From DAISIL01 sp036822015 (GTDB lineage Bacteria; Bacteroidota; Bacteroidia; Cytophagales; Bernardetiaceae): a stretch of 27,747 bases of DNA. Under the pieces are notes generated by a model that was not told the DNA's origin, searched no databases, and worked only from the letters and a program-made list of their open reading frames with translations. The position numbers and the translations under genes were made by a program. Positions 18,401-27,400 of this stretch are shown piece after piece (the stretch's first letter is position 1; each line of letters opens with the position of its first letter). Where the stretch lies: the NCBI GenBank assembly GCA_036822015.1, contig DAISIL010000044.1:1-27747 (forward strand), in the 5' to 3' direction.

Positions 18401-21400
18401 GCAGATCGTTACATCGGGGCCGAGGTTGGCTACGGGGTTGCCCACGTAGGTAACCTGTATGGTGTCGCGGGTGAGGCAATCGCTACGGCTATCGGTTGCC
18501 GTCAGGACATAGGTTTGGGACGCGGCCGCGCCTGCACCCACTACAAACGGGATCACGGTATAGCTCGTCGCCGTCGCTCCTGCAATGGGAGATAGCACAC
18601 CGCCCGTGAGCGTCGCCCACTGGTAGCTGATTGTTGGAGCAGCGGTTGCAGTGGCACTGATCGTCAGGTTACCATCCGAAACGCAAAGCGTTGTATCACG
18701 GCCCAGAGCCACAGACGGACTGCCAATGTAGGTAACCGTCAGGGTATCTTGTCCTGTACAAGTGCCTCTCGAGTCTGTTGCCGTCAAGACGTAGGTCTGG
18801 GAAACCGAACTGCCCGCCGGCACCACAAACGGACTCACGGTATAGCTCGTCGCCGTCGCTCCTGCAATGGGAGACAAGGCACCGCCCGTAAGCGTCGCCC
18901 ACTGGTAGCTGATCGTCGGGGCAGCCGTAGCAGTGGCATTGATCGTCAGGCTACCCGCAGAGACACAAAGCGTTGTATCCTTGCCCAGGCGCACCAAAGG
19001 ATCCCCGATGTAAGTAACCCGTACCGTATCGCGTCCTGAGCAGCTACGGGTGGCATCCATGGCCAGGAAGACAAAATCTCGGGATACCGCACCGCCCGCC
19101 GGAACATTCAGCGGCACAGGAACGGTATAGGTCAGGGAGGTTTCCCCCATGATGGGGCTAATTGCCCCGCCGATGAGTTCCGTCCATTGATAGCTTACAC
19201 CTGTGCCTTGCCCGTTGGTGAGAGCGGTCAAGGTCAAAGGGCCACTGGAGATACAAAGCGTGGTATCGTTACCCAGGTTAGCCGTCGGGACGGGATAGTA
19301 AATGACTACCGTTGTATCGCGGGCAGCCGGGCAGGCCGTCGTATCGCTGGCCTGCACGACAAAGATCGTCGTATCGGGGAGATTAGTTAAGGCACGTTCA
19401 GTAACGCGGAGCGTCCGGCTCACCTGTCCGGCCACCAAAACACCGTTGCGGAACCAGGCATAGCTCGTGAAGAAGCCCTGCGAAGGATGGGCGGCGTTGA
19501 GGAGCGTATCGCCCTCGGAGTTACAGAGCCGTACCGTGTCGGGCAAGCTCACGGCTACGGGAGGTGTATAGATCACCAAGACGCTGCTGCTCGTTGTGCA
19601 AGAGGCTGCACTGGTTACGCGCACTTCGTAGAGGTAATTGGTCGGCTGTCCATTCTGGGAACGCACAGTAACGGTAAGCGTGGGCGTAGTGGCCGGCAAG
19701 GGATTGCCGTCGAGCGTCCAGGCATAGGTCGTGCTGGCTGTATGGCTTGGATGAGCAGCATTCAAGAGCAGATCACCCGAATCATCACAACGGATAATTG
19801 TATCTGGCAGGGCCGCCACAAGGGGCTGGGGATGATACGTGATGCTGGTCGTATCGCGGGTCTGGCAGTTGTTGCGGGTATCCGTTACGGCGACGATCAC
19901 CTGATACGTGGCAGGGCTATTGCCGTTGGAGCGATCCGTGATCGTATAAGTAGCACCCGTAACAGGCTGTAAAACACCATCTTTGAACCACTGGTACTGG
20001 GCAAAGTTACCGGTGTTGGCATTGAAGGCATTGAGCGTAAGATCCCCATCAGCATCACAGGTACTGATTGTGGATGGAAGTGTTACCGTTGGGTTGGGGT
20101 AATAAATCACGACGGTTTGAGCCGTTACACTTGGACAAGTTCCCGTACTGCCAATCTCTACCTGGTAGCGGGAGGTATCGGGCGTGATGCCATTGGAGCG
20201 CACCCCCACGATGGGCAGGATAGCACCGGTTTCTCCGGCGATGATCTGTCCGTTAGTGCCGCGCCAGGTGTACGTCGTGAAGGGGCTATGCGTGGGGTGT
20301 CCGGCGTTGATCTGGGTGTTGCCTTCGGCATCGCAGAGGCGCAAGGTATCCGGCAAACTCACGACAGGCGAAGGCGTATAGATCACCAGTGTTGTATCAC
20401 GGACGGTACAAGCATTGGCATCCGTTACCTCGACGACATAACGGTAACTTGTAGGCACATTGCCTACGGAGCGATCCGTGATCGCGATGGTGGAATCTGT
20501 ACTGGCCTGCAACGCGCCGTTACGGAACCAGCGGAAAGTTGTCCCGGGTGCAAAGTTAGAAACCCTCGCCGTTAGGGTGGTATCCCCGGCGGCATCGCAA
20601 CGCACCAGCGTATCGGGCATACGGACAAAAGGCCCAGGAGAAACTCCCACAATGAGTGTGTTATCGGAGAAACAGCCACTGCGGCTATCCCGAATGATGA
20701 CCCGATAGGTAAAGTACGTCGTATCGGGCGGGGTCGTCGTCAGTGATCCCGTGCTGAAAGTAGAGGCCGTCGGGGAGGCCGCAACTACCAAGACGTTGTT
20801 GGCGTACCACTCGTAAGTCGTGTAAGCAACATCGTGGGAGAAATGCAAGGCATTGAATACCGCCGAGCCACTACCACAAACAATCGTCGTATCCGGCACG
20901 GGGTTAAATGGTGTCGGGTAATAGATCACGTTCGTTGTATCGCGGGACTCACAGCCGGACAGCGTATCACGCATCAAGACGGTATAAACGTAGCGCGTCG
21001 AGTCCAGGAACTGCGAACGGTCTGTTACTGTGAGCGTCGCGCCCGTGCCTACCTGTACGCCGTTTCGGAACCAGGTGTAAGCCGTCGTTGGTGTATGCTG
21101 TGGGCTGGCCGCATTAAGCACCAGATCACCAGCGGCATCGCATTGATTCACCGTATCCGACAAAACCGGCAGCGGGTTAGGTGTATAGATCACCAGCGCC
21201 GTATCTGCATTCACACAACCCGAGGTATCCTGTACTTCTACCCGCACCACAAACGTCCTCGGGACAGCCCCCACAAAAACACCCGAAAGCGTATAAGTAG
21301 AGCTATCCGCCCCTTGTCTGACCAGCGCATTGTCCACAAACCAGCGATAGACAACCGCTGGGCTATTGAACAAGCCATTGGGGTTGGTGTTGAAGGACAC

Positions 21401-24400
21401 CGTACTGGTAGCACCCTCACAAATCCGCGTCGTGTCGGGGCTAAGTTGGGCATAAGGTGCCGGGAAATACTTCACCGAGCGCGTTGCCGAAGCCGTGCAG
21501 CCCGTGAGCGTATCGCGGAGCAGGACGGTATAAACATTGGTGCGGTAGTCGTTCGGGATCACAAACTCGGAGCGATCCGTGACCGTGATCGTGGGACTGG
21601 TCGCGAACAGCACGCCGTTGCGTCGCCACTCATAAACAACGCTGCCCGGATGCGAGGGATCAGCGATACTCAACGTCAGGTCGCCGTCGGCATCACAGCG
21701 GAAGATCGTTTGCGTAGGGACAGCAACCAGCGGCTGCGGACGATAGCTTACCCGGGTGGTATCGGCGGTCTGGCAACCCGTCGTATCGCGCACCACAACA
21801 CGGTAAACATTTGTTCCGATCTGGGGCTGAATCGTGATAGAAGCCGAGCTTTGCCCAACCAACAAAGTATCGTTACGGAACCACTGGTACGTAACCGAAG
21901 CCCCATGCGTAGGCGCAAAGGCATCCAAAACCTGCGCTCCCGCGACTTCACAGACTACAATAGAATCCGGCAAATTAACCGCTGGATTGGGGGAGTAGAT
22001 GAGCGTCGTGGAATCCGTGAACGTACAGCCGCCATTGCTGAGCAGCACCCGCACGCGATAGCTCGTCGGGGCATTGCCCTGGGAACGTCCCGTGAAGACA
22101 AACACCGAATCGGTAGCTGTGGCTTGCAACACGTCGTTCACGAACCAGGCGTAGGTCGTGCTGGCACTGTTGGTGGGGGCGTAGGCACTCAAACGGAAGT
22201 CGCCTTCGGCATCACAACGGCGCACGATGCCATCGGGTAGGTTGGCCGCCGGCGTGGGTGAGTAGATGACCACCGTTGTATCAAAGGTCGTGCAGAGTGT
22301 CGCTGCATCACGGACAGCGACGGTATAGACGTAAGTCGTCGGTTGGTTGTTTTGGGAGCGCACCTGTACGCGGTAGGTCGGCGAAACGCCCCCTGTCCCG
22401 ATGTCGATACCATTGAGGAACCACTGGTACGAAACCGCCCCCTGGGCTTGTGCTGTTGCATTGAGAGTCGTATCGCCGTCGGCATCGCAGAGACGCAAAG
22501 TATCCGGCAAGCTCACCCGTGGGCTTGGATCCAGGATGACTACGGTAGAATCCGTAGTGGTGCAGTTAGTGAGTGTATCGGTTACCTGTACTCGGTAGGT
22601 AAACGTCGTTGTGGTCAGGTTGATAGCCGTATCACTGACGGTGTAAGTCGGGGTCGTGATCGGGGTCGGTGATCCGTTCCTGAACCACTGATAGCGCAGA
22701 TTGCTTCCGCCGGCATCGGTGGCATTCAAGACCAACGCGGGGAGGGTCTGGTCGCAACGCCGGATGGTATCGGGCAGATTCGGTCGCGGTACGCGATTGA
22801 ATCGGGCAATGGTCGTATCTCGGGCAAAGCATCCGTTGGCCGGATCGGTTACCTGCACGACGTAAGTGTAGGTGCGCGGGGCCTGATCGCCCGGCAAGAG
22901 CGTCAAGAGCAACTGCGGTTGCGCTCCTTGTGGCAAAGCCACCACGCCACCATTGACAAACCAGTTGTAGGTGATACTCGGGCTATGCGAAGGATGCAAG
23001 GCGTTGAGCGTCGTACCGTCGCCTTCACAGAAAGCCACCGTATCGGGCAGGCTCACGATGGGAGAAGGCTCAATGTCCAGGCGTAGCGTATCGCTGTTGG
23101 TGCAGTTGGCCGAAGGCTCCTCTACCCTGGCGATGAGAATATAGTTCGTCGTCTGGGTGTTTTGGGTGGTGAGTGTCGTGGTGAGCGTAGCACTTGTCCC
23201 GACGATGCTTGTGGTGCTGGCCGCTACGTCGATGAGCGTCCATTGGTAGCTCACCGCGCCCATCTGGGTATGGATAGGATCGAATGCCGAAACTACGATG
23301 GGATTTTGGTTTTCGCAGACGGTGCGGTCAGGGCCCAGATTCACGGGCGGGAGGGCAAAGTAAGTAACCGTGATGGTGTCTCGCCCTGCACAGGCGTTGC
23401 GGGTATCGGTGGCTTGTAGGACGTAAGTGCGCGAGACGGGCTGGGTCGGTTGCACCACAAAAGGTGCGATGGTATAGCTCGTTCCGGTTGCGCCCACGAT
23501 CGGGTTGAGTGTCCCGCCGGTGAGTTCGCTCCATTGGTAAGCTACCGTTGTGCCGCTCACCGAAGAAGTCCCGCTGATGGTCAGGCTTCCAGCCGAGACG
23601 CATAAGGCTGTATCCCTACCCAGCGTTACGATGGGATTGGGGAAATAGATCACAACGCTGGTATCCCGCACGTCGGGGCATCCCGTCGGGTCAGAGACTG
23701 TTACAACAAAAGTTGTCGTATCGGGCTGGGCATTACTGGATCGCTCCGTAACCGTGAGGGTACTGCTCGTTTGTCCAGCTAAGGCTACGCCATTGCGCTG
23801 CCAGGCGTAGCGCGTAAAGCTACCGTGGGTGGCATTGGCAGCCCGCAGGATGGTATCACCCTCGGCATCACAGACCCGAATCGTATCGGGCAGCGTTACG
23901 GTGGCGGGAGGGGTATAAATGACCGTCGTCGTATCGCGGTTTGTGCAGCCAGCACCACTGGTAACAAGCACGGCGTAGGTGTAGGTCGTCGGCTGTCCGC
24001 CCTGCGAACGCACATCGACGCTTAGCGTAGATGCCGTGGCTGGCAAGGGATTCCCGTTAAGTGTCCAGGTATAAGTCGTGCTGGCTGTGTGGCTCGGATG
24101 CGATGCACTAAGCAAGGTATCACCCTCAGCATCGCAACGCAAAAGCGTATCCGGCAAACTAACGACGGGCTGCGGATGGTAGGTTACGTTGGAGGTATCG
24201 CGGGTCTGGCAGTTGTTGCGGGTATCCGTTACGACAACGACAAACTGATAGGTTATCGGGTTGATGCCATCGGAGCGATCCGTAACCGTGTAGGTCGCAC
24301 TCGTAACGGCCTGCAAGATACCGTTGCGGAACCACTGGTACTGGGCAAAGTTACCGAAGTTGGCATCAAAGGCGTTTAGGGTTACGTTGCCTGTGGCATC

Positions 24401-27400
24401 ACAAGCCGTAACGTTGGGGGACAAACTTACGGTTGGGTTGGGGTAGTAGATCACTACCGTCTGGGCCGTTGCGCTTGGGCAAGAGGTGTTGTCGGTTACC
24501 TGTACGCGATATACCGAAGTATCCGGGGCGATGCCATTGGAGCGCACGCCCACGATGGGTAGCAGTGCATTTGTTCCGCCTGGTATGGCTGCCCCATTGC
24601 GGAGCCACTGATAAGTTGCCTGCGGGCTGTGGCTGGGATGTGCGGCATTGAGCTGGGTGTTGCCATCGGCATCGCAGAGGCGAAGCGTATCTGGCAAACT
24701 CACCACTGGCGTAGGCAGGTAGATGACCCGTGTGGTATCACGAACGGTGCAGTTATTGGCATCCGTTACGGCGACGACGTAGGTATAAGTCGTCGGTACA
24801 CCTCCTACGGAGCGATCCGTTACGGCGATCAAAGAATCCGTGTCGGCTTGCTGTACGCCGTTTCGGAACCAACGGAAAGTCGTTCCGGCGGTGTAATTAG
24901 CCACATTGGCCAGGATCGTCGTATCGCCTTCGGCATCACAGCGCGTGATCGTATCCGGCATACTAACCAGCGGCCCAGGGGCTGCCCCCACAAAAAGCGT
25001 ATCATCGCTCAAACAGCCCCGTCGGCTATCTCGGATGATGAGCCGGTACTGATAGTACGTCGTATCTGGGGGCGTGGTAGCTAACGGCCCCGTCGTAAAA
25101 CTCGAAGCAGTCGCCGATTGCGGGATCGTCAGGACACCGTTTACGTACCACTCGTAGCTTGTGTAGGCTACATCGTGGGAGAAATGCAGGGCATTGAGTG
25201 TCGTCGATCCACTTCCACAAACAAAAGTCGTATCCTGAATCGGGATAAAGGGCGAGGGGAAGTAGATCACCTGTGTCGTATCTCGGTTTTGGCAGCCGGC
25301 CAGTGTATCCCGCATCAAGACCGTATAGACGTAGCGCGTCGAATCAAAGAACTGTGAGCGATCGCTTACCGTGAGCGTCGCGCCCGTGCCTACCTGAACG
25401 CCATTGCGGAACCAGGTGTAAGCCGTTGCGGGCGTATGTTGCGGGCTGGTCGCATTCAAGATCAAATCACCACTGGCATCGCACTGGAAGACCGTATCGG
25501 CCAGCGTCTGTACCGGAATGGGCGTATAGATAACCACCGCCGTGTCGGCACTTGTACAGCCCGTCGTATCTCTTGCCGTTACGCGGATGATCGTCGTATC
25601 TGGGGTAGCTCCATTGAAGCCCCGCAACACATAACGCGAGCTATCAGCTCCCTGCTTGACCAGGTTGCCGTTCACGAACCACTGATAGACCACCGATGTA
25701 CTGTTAAACAGCCCGTTGGGGTTCGAGTCGAAGGCCACCGAATCCACCGTACCCTGACAAACCCGCGTGGTGTCGGGGTTGGCGCGTGCCAAAGGATCGG
25801 GGAAGTAACGCACGCGACGGGTGGCCGTCGTTTGGCAACCCGTGATCGTATCCCGAATTGTGGCTACGTAGGTGTACATCCGGTACGTATTTGGAACAAC
25901 GAACTGGGAACGATCCGTTACCGTGATCGTGGCACTGGTCGAGAAAGGTACGCCATCCCGCGTCCAGCTATACACCACGCTAGGCGGATAAATGGGATTG
26001 AATACGCTTAGCGTCAAGTCGCCCTCGGAATCGCAGCGCAAAATGGTATCTATGGATTGATTGACGGGCAGGGCATTATAGATCACCGTCGTTGTGTCGC
26101 GGGTTTGGCAACCCGTCGTATCGCGGACGATGACCTGATATACGGCCGTATCGGAGGTATTGAGTGCCTGTATCGTGAGCGTTGCGCTGGTCTGATTGGC
26201 GATGACTACACCATTGCGGAGCCACTGGTAAGTGAAGGAAGCACTATGAGAGGGATGCGCGGCATTGAGCGTCGTATCGCCTTGTACATCACACAAGATG
26301 ATCGAATCAGGGAGGGCAACGATTGGGTCAGGGTTTTGAACAACGCGCAAGGTGTCCTCAAAAGCACAACCCGTAGAAGGATAGCGCATCCGCAGGCGGA
26401 TGTCGTAGGTAGTCGGTACACCCCCAACAGAACGTTGCGTGAACGTAAAGACCGAATCAAAGACGGGCTGCAAAGCACCATTGACAAACCAGTTATAGAC
26501 CGTCGTTGGGAGGTTGGTGGGCGCATAAGCGCTCAAACGCAGGTTGCCTTCGCTGTCGCAGCGTTGGAGCGGTCCCGTGGGTAGGTTGGCTGTCGGGTTG
26601 GGCGAATAGATGACCACCGTTGTATCAAAGGTGCTACAAAGTGTCTGGTTATCCACAACGGCAAGCGTATAAACGTAAGTGGTCGGTTGGTTATTTTGGG
26701 AGCGCACCGCTACGGTATAAGTAGGCGACGCCCCCCCTGTCCCGATGTCGATGCCATTCAAGAACCACTGGTACGAAACCGTGCCTTGTGTTTGGGCTGT
26801 TCCATTCAAGACGATATTTCCCTCCGAATCACAACGACGGATCGTATCGGGAAGGTTCACCCTCGGGCTTGGGTCCAGGATGACTACGGTAGAATCCGCT
26901 CGGGTACAGTTGGTGGTTGTGTCCGTGATCTGGACGCGATACGTAAAGTTGGTGGTCATTAGATTCGTAGCCGTATCCCTGACCGTATAAGTCGGCGTTG
27001 TGATGGCGGTCGGTGCGCCATTTCGGAACCACTGGTAGCGCAGGTTGCTTCCTCCGGCATCGGTGGCATTGAGTACCAGGGGCGGCTGCTCGAGGTCGCA
27101 TCGGCGTAGGGTGTCGGGCAAATTGACTACCGGAACGCGGTTAAATATAGCAATCGTGGTATCCCGCACAAAACAACCGTTGTTTATGTCCGTTACCTGC
27201 ACCTGGTAGTTGTACGTTTGTGGTGCTTGATCGCCGGGCAAGAGCGTCAGGGTAAGTTGGGGTTGGGCCCCGAGGGGCAAGGCTACCACTCCGCCATTGA
27301 TAAACCAGTTATAGACAATACCCGCCCCGTGTGTCGGTTGGAGGGCATTGAGTGCCGTCCCGTCGCCTTCGCAGAAGCGCACCGTATCGGGTAAGTTCAC

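Noticed and set aside
20834..22240. Long + strand open frame (468 codons) opposite the giant gene
   Set aside because: It is antisense to the repeat array. Its product is Arg/Gly/Ile-rich and matches nothing, and similar antisense frames (14813-16150, 11024-12241) recur wherever the same repeat codons recur. They follow from biased codon use on the coding strand.
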